Part shown: positions 23,991 through 32,740 of the stretch, one piece after another
Numbering within the stretch: the stretch's first letter is position 1
Layout of the letters: the number at the start of each line of letters is the position of its first letter
Assembly: GCF_003946405.1 (NCBI RefSeq)
Contig: NZ_RHOG01000019.1
Span: 1-45,305, forward strand
From: Lacticaseibacillus yichunensis
Lineage (GTDB): Bacteria > Bacillota > Bacilli > Lactobacillales > Lactobacillaceae
Reading direction: 5' to 3'
Length of the DNA: 45,305 bases
Program-made: the position numbers and the translations under genes
The notes under the pieces: generated by a model
Told to the model about the DNA's origin: nothing
Database searches by the model: none
The model's input: only the letters and a program-made list of their open reading frames with translations

Positions 23991-24171
23991 TATAACGAGG
24001 CCATTCGTATCCGTTCAGTCGCCACAAAAAGTCCTCATTGGACTGGCGCATTGCCATTTAGGATATGGCGGCTGATAGGGCTTGCCGATGGGAACTGAGT
24101 GTCCATCTAATCACCCGTCAATGGATAGAAATGATCTGTATGGACCAGCTCATCGGCCTGTTGTCTCGCAA

Positions 24172-24180
24172 TGATATAAT
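24172..24180 (+). promoter_or_regulatory. Extended -10 promoter placed for a leaderless transcript
   Basis: TGATATAAT (24172-24180) is a consensus extended -10. The MFS gene ATG (24188) begins exactly 7 nt after it, where transcription should start. No convincing -35 and no Shine-Dalgarno sequence is present. Confidence 0.5.
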
Positions 24181-24187
24181 AGACGTT

Positions 24188-25384
24188 ATGCAAAAGAATC
24201 AAATGAGCCTACAACTAATTTTCAGTCCATTTATCTCACAACTCGGCAGCGCCATCTATCTACTTGGCCTCAACTGGCTGATCGTGCACGCGACCGGCGA
24301 CACCAAATTGATCGGCCTCATCACGGGATTAGGCGGCATCTTCTTTGTCGTCGGCGATCTCGTGGCGGCCACCCTGGTCGATCACCATGACCGAAAAATG
24401 GTGATGGTGGGCGCCGATGCGCTCTCAGCGGCCGCCTGTTTGATCGGCGCCTGGCTGATCGACCCCGCCCATCCCCAGACGTGGCTGTTGATCATGATCA
24501 CCGCCGTTTTGGACCTCCTGCTTTCGATCAGCTATCCTGCCGCCAAAGCGATCACGCCAGACATCATCGCGCCGACCGCCCTGCAGCGCTTCAATGCCAT
24601 CGCCAATTCCGTGTTCAGCCTCGCGAGCATCGTGGCCCCGCTGGTCGGCGGCTTGTTGCTGGCGAATCAGGCATTAGACTTCAAAGGCTTTTTGATTATC
24701 AACGCCTTGTCCTTCATCGTCGCGGGATTACTTTCTTGGAGTATCCGCGCCCCACGATTTCAGCCCGCTAACGGAAACAGTAACATGCTTCGCGACACCA
24801 TCACCGGCTTACGATTTGTGCTGGGCGAGGCCCATTTGCGCCTGATGATGATTGCACTGGGCGCCTTCAATTTCTGTGCAGCCGGATTTCTCCTCACCGC
24901 CCCGTTCATCGCAGACACCGTTTTCCAAGGACGCGCCACAGCCTACAGCGAATTCCTGATGATGTCGGCGATTGGCGGCATGATCGGTGGCTCACTCCTC
25001 GCCCTCCAGCGCCGCGCCGTCTCGGCCGTTCAAGTCTATGGCGAACAAGTGCTGTACGGCCTGCTGTTGATCATCCTCGGCCTCTGGCTCCAGCGTCCCT
25101 TTTGGCTGATCTGCGCCCTGATCAACGGCTTCGTCAACGGCCGCATGTTCGCCAGCCTCGCCACCCTGATGCAGGCCGCCACCCCGCGCGACATGCTCGG
25201 CCGCGTGTTCGGCCTGATCTTCCTGGTCTACGACGGCGTCCAGCCCCTCGGCAACTTCTTCTTCGGCGCATTTATCCACAGCTGGGGCGCCCACACCTAC
25301 CTCGTGCTGGGCGCGCTGCTGGTCATCGGCTTCATCGTCCTCATCACCCTGACCAGGCGCCTACCAGAAGTGGCGGAAAAATAG
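24188..25384 (+). CDS. MFS transporter
   Basis: A 398-residue major facilitator protein with about 12 hydrophobic helices. It belongs to the group of drug/macrolide-type exporters with a VDHHDRKMVMVGADALS loop between helices 2 and 3 and the SYPAAKAITPDIIAPTALQRFN helix 5 region, as in MefA/tetracycline-like families. The ATG at 24188 is preferred: hydrophobic sequence begins right after it, and codons upstream read through a -10 box. There is no ribosome binding site. Substrate unknown; drug or metabolite efflux is likely. Confidence 0.85.
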   Translation: MQKNQMSLQLIFSPFISQLGSAIYLLGLNWLIVHATGDTKLIGLITGLGGIFFVVGDLVAATLVDHHDRKMVMVGADALSAAACLIGAWLIDPAHPQTWLLIMITAVLDLLLSISYPAAKAITPDIIAPTALQRFNAIANSVFSLASIVAPLVGGLLLANQALDFKGFLIINALSFIVAGLLSWSIRAPRFQPANGNSNMLRDTITGLRFVLGEAHLRLMMIALGAFNFCAAGFLLTAPFIADTVFQGRATAYSEFLMMSAIGGMIGGSLLALQRRAVSAVQVYGEQVLYGLLLIILGLWLQRPFWLICALINGFVNGRMFASLATLMQAATPRDMLGRVFGLIFLVYDGVQPLGNFFFGAFIHSWGAHTYLVLGALLVIGFIVLITLTRRLPEVAEK

Positions 25385-25584
25385 GAAGGCAAGGCTTCGG
25401 CAAAAGATGGCGAAAAGACCAATAATCAGCGGACAAAATCTGAGCGTACAGACAAAAGCTAACTAGAGCAAGAATAATGGCATAGACACAACAAGTGTGA
25501 CAATCTAGCCGGTCAAATAAATAGTGGAATGAAACGAAATTTTTACCATTTCCACAGGTCCACATTTCGATGTGTTCATTGAAT
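25385..25584. other. Intergenic DNA without recognised gene
   Basis: A mostly AT-richer stretch. GTGGAA...TTTCCAC (about 25523-25555) and CACATTTCGATGTG (25561-25574) are small inverted repeats without T-runs. Nothing else is seen. Confidence 0.4.
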
Positions 25585-25792
25585 GCTGGATATGAGGGTA
25601 GGCTCCGGCCAGAAACGGCTCACTTCGCATGTCTTGGCGTAAGGCATAAATGCCTAACGCCAAGAGCAAGCCCCCTCGTCGGTGTTAGCGGCTTGCCGCT
25701 TACACCGAAGGCAAGCTTTGAGACCGCGCACTTTGCGGGCTCAAAGTTGCCTGGGAGCGTTCCAGCCGATTTCTGGCCGGAGCTCACCCGGA
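25585..25792 (-). repeat. Structured repeat family A, copy A3 (long form)
   Basis: 208 bp, inverted relative to A1/A2. The outer stem is extended (GGCTCCGGCCAGAAA / TTTCTGGCCGGAGC). It has the shared stems plus an additional hairpin CTTGGCGTAAGGCAT / ATGCCTAACGCCAAG absent from the short copies. Confidence 0.87.
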
Positions 25793-25824
25793 CGCTCAAA
25801 CCATCTAAAGAAGTCGAATAAATC

Positions 25825-25867
25825 AAAAACGCACCCATTCCAATCTGCAGAATGAGGTGCGTTTTGA
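25825..25867 (-). terminator. Terminator of metE-metF
   Basis: AAAACGCACC(T)CATTCTGC and GATTGGAATG(G)GTGCGTTTTT-type arms form a bidirectional terminator. Confidence 0.85.
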
Positions 25868-25878
25868 TAGCTATTAGT

Positions 25879-26751
25879 TTATGCCCGCACCAACGTTTTC
25901 GTCGCCTGGACGATGCGGCTTGCGACAGTCGGGTTGTCCATCGTGTAAATGTGGATCCCGTCGACGCCATGCACCAGCAAGTCGACGATCTGGTCGATTG
26001 CATACGCGATTCCGGCATCGCGCATCGCAACCGGATTGTCCGCATACCGCGCCATCATGCTGGTGAATTTTTTCGGCAACGTCACCCCGCTCATTGTGGC
26101 CATCCGCTCGATCTGATGCTGATTGAGGACGGGCATGATGCCCGCCTCGATTGGCACTGTGATGCCCGCTTCCCGGCACTGCGCGACAAACTCATAGAAA
26201 CACTCATTGTCGAAAAACAGCTGGGAGATCAGCTGACTGCAGCCGGCATCGACCTTCTGCTTGAGAAAATGGATATCAGTCGCCAGATCAGGCGACTCCG
26301 GATGACACTCCGGGTAACACGCGCCGATCACATTGAAATCCCCCACCGCATGAATGTGGCGGACCAAGTCACTGGCATGGGGAAAATCGTCGCTGAGCCG
26401 GCCGTTCTTTGGGATGTCTCCGCGCAGTGCCAGAATATTTTCCACCCCAGCCGCCTTGAATTCACCCAGTAGCGTATCCACCGCCTGGGCATCCAGTTGC
26501 GCCGCCGGTAAATGCGCAACACTTTCGATTCCGTAACGTTTTTTGATCAACGAAGCCAACTCAAGCGTCCCATTTTGCCGGCGCGAGCCACCAGCGCCAA
26601 AGGTCACCGAGACAAAATCGGGGCCAAGCGCACTGATTGCATCCATCGTGCCGGCGATCCGGTCAAAATCCTCATCCGGCGTTTTGCGGCGCGGCGGGAA
26701 TAATTCAAATGAGATGACCTGATGTTGCTCAAACAGTCGGTTGACTTTCAT
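25879..26751 (-). CDS. metF: 5,10-methylenetetrahydrofolate reductase
   Basis: A 290-residue flavoprotein that makes 5-methyltetrahydrofolate, the methyl donor for methionine synthase. The start [15 protein letters not shown] holds the catalytic Glu region. [20 protein letters not shown] and [15 protein letters not shown] are family motifs for FAD and folate binding. The ATG lies inside the 3' end of metE (23-nt overlap), with AAGGAA as ribosome binding site, so translation is coupled. It is controlled with metE by the upstream T-box. Confidence 0.96.
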   Translation of the reverse strand: MKVNRLFEQHQVISFELFPPRRKTPDEDFDRIAGTMDAISALGPDFVSVTFGAGGSRRQNGTLELASLIKKRYGIESVAHLPAAQLDAQAVDTLLGEFKAAGVENILALRGDIPKNGRLSDDFPHASDLVRHIHAVGDFNVIGACYPECHPESPDLATDIHFLKQKVDAGCSQLISQLFFDNECFYEFVAQCREAGITVPIEAGIMPVLNQHQIERMATMSGVTLPKKFTSMMARYADNPVAMRDAGIAYAIDQIVDLLVHGVDGIHIYTMDNPTVASRIVQATKTLVRA

Positions 26752-29011
26752 GGGCGAGTTCCTTCCGTACTTGCTTCGTGGCCGCCACCAGATTCTTCAA
26801 GCTGGCCAAGACTTCTGGCTCCTCGCGCGTCTTCAGCCCGCAATCCGGATTGATCCAGACTTGTTCCTTTGGCAGACGCGCCAAGATCTTATGAATGATG
26901 GTGACGATCTCGTCTTCAGATGGCACCCGTGGCGAGTGAATATCGTAAACGCCAGGGCCGACTTCCGTTTCAAAATGCGTGTCGTGCAAAATATCCAGTA
27001 GCGTCAGATCCGCCCGAGCAGCCTCAAACGAGATCACATCGGCATCCAAGGCATCGATTGCCTCGATGATATCGCCGAATTCCGAGTAGCACATATGGGT
27101 GTGGATCTGCGTGGTCGGCTGGACCTTTGAGGAAACTAGCCGGAATGCCGGCACCGCCCAGTCGAGATACTTGCTGAACCAGTCTTTTTTGCGCAGTGGC
27201 AGATTTTCGCGCAGCGCGGGCTCGTCGATCTGAATGATCTTGATCCCGTGTTTTTCCAGATCAAGGGTCTCATCGGCCAGCGCCAGCGCGATCTGTTCGG
27301 TGGACAGCTTCGGCGACACGTCCTCGCGTGGGAACGACCAGTTGAGAATCGTCACCGGCCCCGTCAGCATCCCCTTCACCGGCTTGTCGGTCAGACTCTG
27401 TGCGTACACGGTCTCCGCCACCGTGATCGGATGCGTGCGGGCCACGTCGCCCCAGATGATCGGCGGCTTGACCCCGCGCGTGCCATAGCTTTGGACCCAG
27501 CCGTTTGCGGTGAAGCGGAAGCCCTCGAGCTCATCGCCAAAGTATTCGACCATGTCGTTACGCTCGAATTCGCCGTGCACGAGCACATCCAGCCCAAGCT
27601 CTTCCTGAATGTCGATCCAGCGCTTGGTCTCCGCGCGGTTGAACGCCGTGTACTCTTCCTCGGAGATCTCGCCTTTGCGGAACTTCGCCCGGTTTTTGCG
27701 CACCGCCGGGGTCTGCGGGAACGAGCCGATCGTTGTGGTTGGCAAAACAGGCAAGTGGAACTCTTTTGCCTGGAGGGCCAGCCGCTCTTTGCGTGCCGGT
27801 TGCCGCTTGTAGTCTTCTGGCTTGAGTGCCGCGATCTTCGCATTGATCGCCGCATTTTCCTGATAGCGCGGCTTGGAAAACAGCGTTTCGTTGGCTTGCA
27901 GCGCAGCGTTATCGCCATTGCGGGCCGCATCCAGATCAGCCAGCTCAGTCAATTTTTCCTCGGCGAACGCGAGGTACTGGAGTTCTTCCGGCGCGATCTG
28001 ATCCTCGTTGCGCGTGGTGTATGGCACATGCAAGAGCGAGCAAGATGTCGACAGCACCAGCTGCGGCGCCACCTGATCGAGCTGCGCCAGCGTGGCCAGC
28101 GCCTGATCGTAATTCGTCCGCCAAATGTTTTTCCCATTCACGATGCCGGCAAACAGCACCTTGTCTTCTGGAAAACCAGCAGAGGTGACCAGATCCAGAT
28201 TGGCCTTACCTTCGATGAAATCAAGGCCGAGCCCATCAAATGGCAGCGACGCAAGCACGCTCAGCGCATCCGTCACATCGCCAAAATACGTCTGCGCCAA
28301 GATCTTCGCGCCGTGCTTGTGCGAAAGCAACGGCTGATACAGGCTCGTGAACAACGCCTTGTCCGCGATCGTCTGATCATAGACAAGCGCCGGTTCATCC
28401 AGCTGGATCCACTCCGCGCCAAGCGACGCAAGCTTGGCGATGATCTCGCTGTACGCATCGATCAAGGCCGGCACAAAGTCTTCGGCCTGCTTGCCATCCA
28501 AAAAGCGGCTCAACTGAAGCAGCGTGTACGAGCCCACGAGCGCTGGCCGGGCATTGAGGCCCTGTTCCTTCGCATCCTTGAACTGCGCAAACAGCTGCCA
28601 GTCGCCGACCTTGATCTGCGTATCCGCATCAAATTCGGGCACCAGATAATGATAATTCGTGTTGAACCACTTCTTCATCGACAGCGCCTTCACATCCCCG
28701 GCCGGCCCCTGATAGCCGCGGGCCAGTGCAAAGTATTCCGCAAGCGGCGACAAGCCCAACGCCTGGTAGCGCTTCGGCACGATATTCAGCAAAAACGCAG
28801 TGTCCAGCGTGGTGTCGAAGAAGGAAAAATCGCCCGTTGGAATCTGATTCAACCCAGCGGCCTTCAGCGTCGCCCAATTTTTGTCGCGCAGGCCCTTTGC
28901 CGTCTTCAACAACTCGTCTTCAGTCAATTGATGCTTGAAAAATTTCTGGGTGGCAAACTTCAACTCGCGGTGCTCGCCGATGCGTGGGTAGCCGATGATC
29001 GTTTTTGTCAT
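26729..29011 (-). CDS. metE: Cobalamin-independent methionine synthase
   Basis: A 760-residue zinc enzyme transferring a methyl group from 5-methyltetrahydrofolate (triglutamate) to homocysteine. The N-terminal barrel starts [17 protein letters not shown]. The C-terminal catalytic barrel starts near [11 protein letters not shown] and contains the zinc ligands in [10 protein letters not shown] (His, Cys), the Glu of the following strand, and NPDCGLKTR (Cys). The length is complete. The ATG at 29011 has AAAGGAG upstream and follows a T-box leader. metF overlaps its 3' end; together they form a methionine-responsive operon. Confidence 0.97.
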   Translation of the reverse strand: MTKTIIGYPRIGEHRELKFATQKFFKHQLTEDELLKTAKGLRDKNWATLKAAGLNQIPTGDFSFFDTTLDTAFLLNIVPKRYQALGLSPLAEYFALARGYQGPAGDVKALSMKKWFNTNYHYLVPEFDADTQIKVGDWQLFAQFKDAKEQGLNARPALVGSYTLLQLSRFLDGKQAEDFVPALIDAYSEIIAKLASLGAEWIQLDEPALVYDQTIADKALFTSLYQPLLSHKHGAKILAQTYFGDVTDALSVLASLPFDGLGLDFIEGKANLDLVTSAGFPEDKVLFAGIVNGKNIWRTNYDQALATLAQLDQVAPQLVLSTSCSLLHVPYTTRNEDQIAPEELQYLAFAEEKLTELADLDAARNGDNAALQANETLFSKPRYQENAAINAKIAALKPEDYKRQPARKERLALQAKEFHLPVLPTTTIGSFPQTPAVRKNRAKFRKGEISEEEYTAFNRAETKRWIDIQEELGLDVLVHGEFERNDMVEYFGDELEGFRFTANGWVQSYGTRGVKPPIIWGDVARTHPITVAETVYAQSLTDKPVKGMLTGPVTILNWSFPREDVSPKLSTEQIALALADETLDLEKHGIKIIQIDEPALRENLPLRKKDWFSKYLDWAVPAFRLVSSKVQPTTQIHTHMCYSEFGDIIEAIDALDADVISFEAARADLTLLDILHDTHFETEVGPGVYDIHSPRVPSEDEIVTIIHKILARLPKEQVWINPDCGLKTREEPEVLASLKNLVAATKQVRKELAHESQPTV

Positions 29012-29040
29012 AATGTGTCTTCTCCTTTGCGCGATAAAAA

Positions 29041-29326
29041 GAAAAAGCTGTCCTCGCCGCATACAAATGTATGCAGCAAGGACAGCTCAGCTGTGGTACC
29101 ACCTTGGTTTACAACACGCTTGCACGTGTTGCCTCTACCGGTCCGGCCAATTGGCGAGACCTGCACGCTGTAATGGGCGTCCCCATGACCGGCTTGCCGA
29201 AGCTCGCCGATCAAGCGCTGACCAAGACCATCTTCATGCGCACCTTTTTGCTGCCTTGCACCATCTGCAGCTCGCTAAGAAAAAGGCCACGCACTACTCA
29301 TCTTTTTAATCGCTTTATCATGTTGA
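29041..29326 (-). ncRNA. T-box leader of metE-metF with Met specifier
   Basis: On the minus strand the T-box sequence AAGGTGGTACCAC (29093-29105) is followed by a terminator (29041-29088; AGCTGTCCT...AGGACAGCT and TTTTT) that competes with the antiterminator. Upstream, Stem I has an AGTA element, the distal GATGGTGCAAGG loop, and GAA-G-ATG-G on its 3' side. By the GAA-N-specifier layout the specifier is ATG (29229-29231), methionine. Uncharged tRNA-Met would let transcription reach metE. Confidence 0.88.
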
Positions 29327-29331
29327 GGCCC

Positions 29332-29360
29332 ATCTTACTCACTAACCTGCGGGCTGTCAA
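29332..29360 (-). promoter_or_regulatory. Promoter of the metE T-box leader
   Basis: TTGACA (29355-29360), 17 bp, then TAAGAT (29332-29337) on the minus strand; start predicted near 29325. Confidence 0.8.
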
Positions 29361-29434
29361 GCGTTTGTTTTTTAGTGTAGTGGTCAGTGAAAAGATTCGG
29401 GTGTGCTCCAGCACTCTGTTGACTCACCAAGACG

Positions 29435-29590
29435 CTTAGCAAATCGACAGGTAGTTCTTGAGGGCCTAATAATGATTGGCATTTTCTCCGAAAAGTCAGT
29501 AGAACCCTGACGATTTGCTGAGCCTTTTGCGTAACCCCTCACCGAAATAACTTCACGTGTGAAGGTAGCCGCGTCCTCGAAGATGAGGCC
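29435..29590. other. Unassigned structured intergenic segment
   Basis: CTTAGCAAATCG (29435-29446) pairs with CGATTTGCTGAG (29511-29522) over all 12 positions, one of them T-G. The stem continues inward with CAGG/CCTG and TTCT/AGAA around a 40-nt loop. It is followed by CTTCACGTGTGAAG (29551-29564) and CCTC/GAGG (29575-29588). No coding frame or promoter is clear. The rest of 29361-29839 shows nothing recognised. Confidence 0.4.
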
Positions 29591-29839
29591 CGACGGAAAG
29601 AGGCGATGAACCAGGCAGGTTTAGTAGAAGTGATTGCAGTCAGCCGCAGATCGACGCTAGAATTATTCGCAAGCCAAAACACGACGCGGCCATTAGACAA
29701 TCACAGATTTCAAGGCTTGCATCACGGGCAGTCACGCACAGAAAGACCAGCCATCCGCCGTAGCCTCAATGCTCAATCCTTGTCCTCATTACCAAGCGTA
29801 TCGGCTTTGTTAGCCGCCTCTTCCCCAAAATTTTTTGTT

Positions 29840-30046
29840 GCTGGATGTGAGGGTGGTCTGCCGCCAGAAATGGCTCGCTTCGCATGTCTTGGCGTAAGGC
29901 ATAAATGCCTAACGCCAAGAGCAAGCCCCCTCGTCGGTGTTAGCGGCTGTGCCGCTTACACCGAAAGTGAGCTTTAAGACCGCGGTCTGTGCGGGCTTAA
30001 AGTCACTTGGGAGCGTTCCAGCCATTTCCGGCGGCAGCCCACCCGG
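29840..30046 (-). repeat. Structured repeat family A, copy A4 (long form)
   Basis: Same layout as A3. Its outer stem is CTGCCGCC / GGCGGCAG where A3 has CTCCGGCC / GGCCGGAG, and its inner stems are AAGTGA / TCACTT and CTTTAAG / CTTAAAG. It lies between the two divergent Met T-box promoters. Confidence 0.87.
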
Positions 30047-30096
30047 GCGTTTGACCCGCTCCCAAACTGACAACAAAAAAATTTTGAGGGGCGCTG

Positions 30097-30125
30097 TTGA
30101 CAAAGCCGATAAAAGCCGCTACGCT
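30097..30125 (+). promoter_or_regulatory. Promoter of the met ABC transporter T-box leader
   Basis: TTGACA (30097-30102), 17 bp, then TACGCT (30120-30125). Confidence 0.75.
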
Positions 30126-30131
30126 TACATA

Positions 30132-30398
30132 CAATAAGTACGACATGAGGATGAGTAGGTACGGCTAGCGCGTTCAGAGAACTTGCGGTTGGTGGAAGCA
30201 AGTGGTTGCGGCGTAGCGAATATGGTTCTCAAGAGTTTTGGCGGTGAGCTTCGGTCAGCTGTCAGCGGGCACTCCCGTTATCGAGTCGGCATATGTTTGT
30301 ATGCTTAAGGGAGCGCATTTTGCACTCTGAACCAAGGTGGTACCACGAAGCGATTTCGTCCTTGTCCAGTTTTTCGGGCAAGCACGAGATCGTTTTTC
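30132..30398 (+). ncRNA. T-box leader of the ABC importer / transsulfuration operon with Met specifier
   Basis: Stem I contains AGTA, the AGAGA element, a GGTTGGTGGAA distal loop, and GAA-T-ATG-G on the 3' side, giving an ATG specifier (30222-30224). The T-box AGGTGGTACCAC is at 30335-30346. The terminator pairs CGATTTCGTCCTTGTCC (30351-30367) with GGGCAAGCACGAGATCG (30376-30392) and ends in TTTTT. This independently repeats the methionine-sensing design of the metE leader. Confidence 0.9.
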
Positions 30399-30426
30399 TT
30401 TGTCTCAATCGTCAGGAGGAAAAAAC

Positions 30427-31140
30427 ATGGTCCAACAGATCTTCAACGAATATCTTCCCAATATGATCAAAGCCGGTCTTCAGTACACCATTCCCATTGC
30501 GGTCGTGTCCTTTATTCTCGGACTCATCTTGGCCCTGCTGGTCGCGCTGGCCCGCATTTCCCAGCTCGGCGGCGCGTTCAAGATAGTCAAAGGCATCTCG
30601 AGTTTTTATGTCTGGCTGTTTCGCAGCACCCCGCTGCTCGTGCAGTTGTTCATTGTGTACTTCGGCCTGCCATATCTGAAAATTGCCGGGATCTTTCCTG
30701 ACGGCATCAAGCTTGACCCCGTGGTGGCCGGAATCATCACCTTTTCGCTGAACACCGGGGCGTACTGTTCGGAGACCATTCGCGCCGCCATTTTATCCAT
30801 TCCGACTGGCCAATGGGAAGCCGCCTTTGCGATCGGGATGAAGCGCAGTTTGGTCCTGCGCCGCATTATTTTGCCACAAGCACTCCGAACCGCCGTGCCA
30901 CCGCTCTCCAATTCCTTCATCGGCCTGGTGAAGGACACGAGCCTGGCCGCGTCGATCACCCTGGTGGAAATGTTCCAAGTCTCCCAGCAATACGCGGGGG
31001 AAAATTACCAACCGCTGATGATGTACAGCCTGGTCGCCCTGCTGTACGCCGTGATCTGTACAATCTTGACATGGCTACAGAGTTACCTTGAAAAAGTGAC
31101 ATCCAAGCACATCACAGCCGGTGAAGGAGGTGCAAACTGA
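30427..31140 (+). CDS. Amino-acid ABC transporter permease
   Basis: A 237-residue permease of the polar amino-acid (HisM/GlnP) family with about five helices. The EAA coupling motif is WEAAFAIGMKRSLVLRRIILP, and RSTPLLVQLFIVYFGLP is also characteristic. The ATG at 30427 follows CAGGAGGAAAAAAC, after the T-box terminator. Its stop overlaps the ATPase start (TGATG). With the Met T-box this suggests import of methionine or a sulfur amino acid such as cystine; sequence alone does not separate these. Confidence 0.92.
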   Translation: MVQQIFNEYLPNMIKAGLQYTIPIAVVSFILGLILALLVALARISQLGGAFKIVKGISSFYVWLFRSTPLLVQLFIVYFGLPYLKIAGIFPDGIKLDPVVAGIITFSLNTGAYCSETIRAAILSIPTGQWEAAFAIGMKRSLVLRRIILPQALRTAVPPLSNSFIGLVKDTSLAASITLVEMFQVSQQYAGENYQPLMMYSLVALLYAVICTILTWLQSYLEKVTSKHITAGEGGAN

Positions 31141-31880
31141 TGCTCAAGCTCAGTCACGTTAATAAGACATTCGGCGAAACGCCGGTGTTGAAGGATCTGT
31201 CCACGGAATTCCCTGAGCAACAGACCACCGTGGTCCTCGGCCCCAGCGGTTCGGGGAAATCCACCATGTTGCGCAGTCTCAATCTGCTGGAACGCCCGGA
31301 GTCGGGCATCTACGACTGCGACGACCTGCAGATCGATTTTGCCAAGCCCATTACGAGCAAGACCACGCTTGAAGTGCGCCAGCGCACCGAAATGGTGTTC
31401 CAGAGCTTCAACCTGTTTCCCCATTTCTCTGTTCTACAAAATGTGATCGAGGGACCCGTCCATGTGCTGCATCAATCAAAAGATGCGGCCACCAAAGAAG
31501 CCTTGACCTTGCTGGATTCTGTTGGCCTGCTCGACAAGGCGGACGCCTATCCGGTCGAGCTTTCCGGCGGCCAGTCCCAGCGCGTGGCGATTGCCCGCAG
31601 TTTGGCCATGCATCCGCAATACATTTTGCTCGATGAGCCCACGTCCGCGCTGGACCCCGAGCTCGAGCTTGAGGTGTTGAAGGTGCTGCTGGCGATTCAT
31701 GATCAGAACCAATCAATGATCATCGTCACGCACAACATGGCCTTTGCCCAGCGCGTCGCCAATAAGATCCTGTTCATCGAAAATGGCGATGCGCTGTATG
31801 ACGGCCCCACGGATGGCTTTTTCCATTCGACGAACGATCGTATCAAGAGTTTCATCGATTCAATGACTTTCTCAATTTAA
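31140..31880 (+). CDS. Amino-acid ABC transporter ATP-binding protein
   Basis: A 246-residue cytoplasmic ATPase. Walker A is GPSGSGKST, the Q-loop is VFQSFNLFPH, the signature is LSGGQSQRVAIARSL, Walker B is ILLDEPTSALDPE, and the H-loop is VTHNM. The VFQSFNLFPHFSVLQNV segment is typical of the GlnQ/HisP group. It is translationally coupled to the permease and followed 13 nt later by the binding protein, forming a complete importer. Confidence 0.95.
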   Translation: MLKLSHVNKTFGETPVLKDLSTEFPEQQTTVVLGPSGSGKSTMLRSLNLLERPESGIYDCDDLQIDFAKPITSKTTLEVRQRTEMVFQSFNLFPHFSVLQNVIEGPVHVLHQSKDAATKEALTLLDSVGLLDKADAYPVELSGGQSQRVAIARSLAMHPQYILLDEPTSALDPELELEVLKVLLAIHDQNQSMIIVTHNMAFAQRVANKILFIENGDALYDGPTDGFFHSTNDRIKSFIDSMTFSI

Positions 31881-31893
31881 GGAGCGTTTCAAT

Positions 31894-32715
31894 ATGAAGA
31901 AAACAATTATCCGTACCCTCGCCTCTGTTGCCGGCCTCGCTGTCATTGCCCTGGGTCTTGCCGCTTGCGGCAGTACCTCCAGTTCCAGCTCAAAGGGCGA
32001 CACCGTGGATTCCGAACTGGTCTCCAAAGGCAAGCTGACAGTCGGCCTTGAAGGCACCTACGCCCCTTATTCCTATCGCGCCAATGGCAAACTGACCGGC
32101 TTTGAAGTCGATCTGTCCAAGGCTATTGCGAAGAAGTTGGGCCTGACCGCCGATTTCAAGCCGACCAAGTGGGACAGCCTGATTCAGGGCGTTGGCTCCG
32201 GCCGGTTTGATATCTCGCTGAACAACATTACCGAGACCCCGGAACGGGCGAAAGCCTATTCGTTCAGTACCCCTTACGTTTACTCGCGCTATATCCTGAT
32301 CACCAAGAAGGGCAATAAGGATATCACCAAGATTGCCGACATCAAGGGAAAGAAGACCGCCGATGCAACCGGCTCCGATAACGAGGCGCTGGCCAAGAAA
32401 TTCGGCGCGACCGTTGTGCCGAGTCAGGAATTCACCACGTCCCTGCAGCTCGTGAAGGATGGGCGCGCGGATGCGACGATCAACGCCGTTTCGGCTTGGA
32501 GCACCTACGCCAAGACCGAGGACACCTCGGCATGGACCGCAACTGAGATTCCATCCAGCGACGTCCCTGCTGCCAAGATCGCTGCGCTGTTGAACAAGAA
32601 GAGCACTGCGCTGACCAAGGCCGTCAACAAGGCGATCAAGGAACTCCGCGAAGATGGCACGCTGACCAAGCTCTCCAAGCAATACTTCAACGCCGACATC
32701 ACGGAAGACAAGTAA
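31894..32715 (+). CDS. Substrate-binding lipoprotein of amino-acid ABC importer (SBP family 3)
   Basis: A 273-residue exported lipoprotein. The signal peptide (MKKTIIRTLASVAGLAVIAL) ends in the lipobox LAAC with C25 as lipid anchor, followed by a Ser-rich linker. The bilobed binding domain opens with GKLTVGLEGTYAPYSYR and includes FEVDLSKAIAKKLGL and DISLNNITETPERAKAYSFS, typical of family 3 amino-acid receptors. AAGGAGCG precedes the ATG. It captures the substrate for the two genes upstream. Confidence 0.94.
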   Translation: MKKTIIRTLASVAGLAVIALGLAACGSTSSSSSKGDTVDSELVSKGKLTVGLEGTYAPYSYRANGKLTGFEVDLSKAIAKKLGLTADFKPTKWDSLIQGVGSGRFDISLNNITETPERAKAYSFSTPYVYSRYILITKKGNKDITKIADIKGKKTADATGSDNEALAKKFGATVVPSQEFTTSLQLVKDGRADATINAVSAWSTYAKTEDTSAWTATEIPSSDVPAAKIAALLNKKSTALTKAVNKAIKELREDGTLTKLSKQYFNADITEDK

Positions 32716-32740
32716 CCGTTAATAGAAAGAAGTCTGCTGC

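Noticed and set aside
25570-26045. Short frames running through repeat A3
   Set aside because: They follow the stem sequences of the repeat and recur in the other copies because of the repeat, not as a conserved protein.
27248-29173. 641-codon open frame opposite metE
   Set aside because: High-GC antisense shadow: low-complexity Arg-rich composition, no ribosome binding site, and metE on the other strand has complete family motifs.
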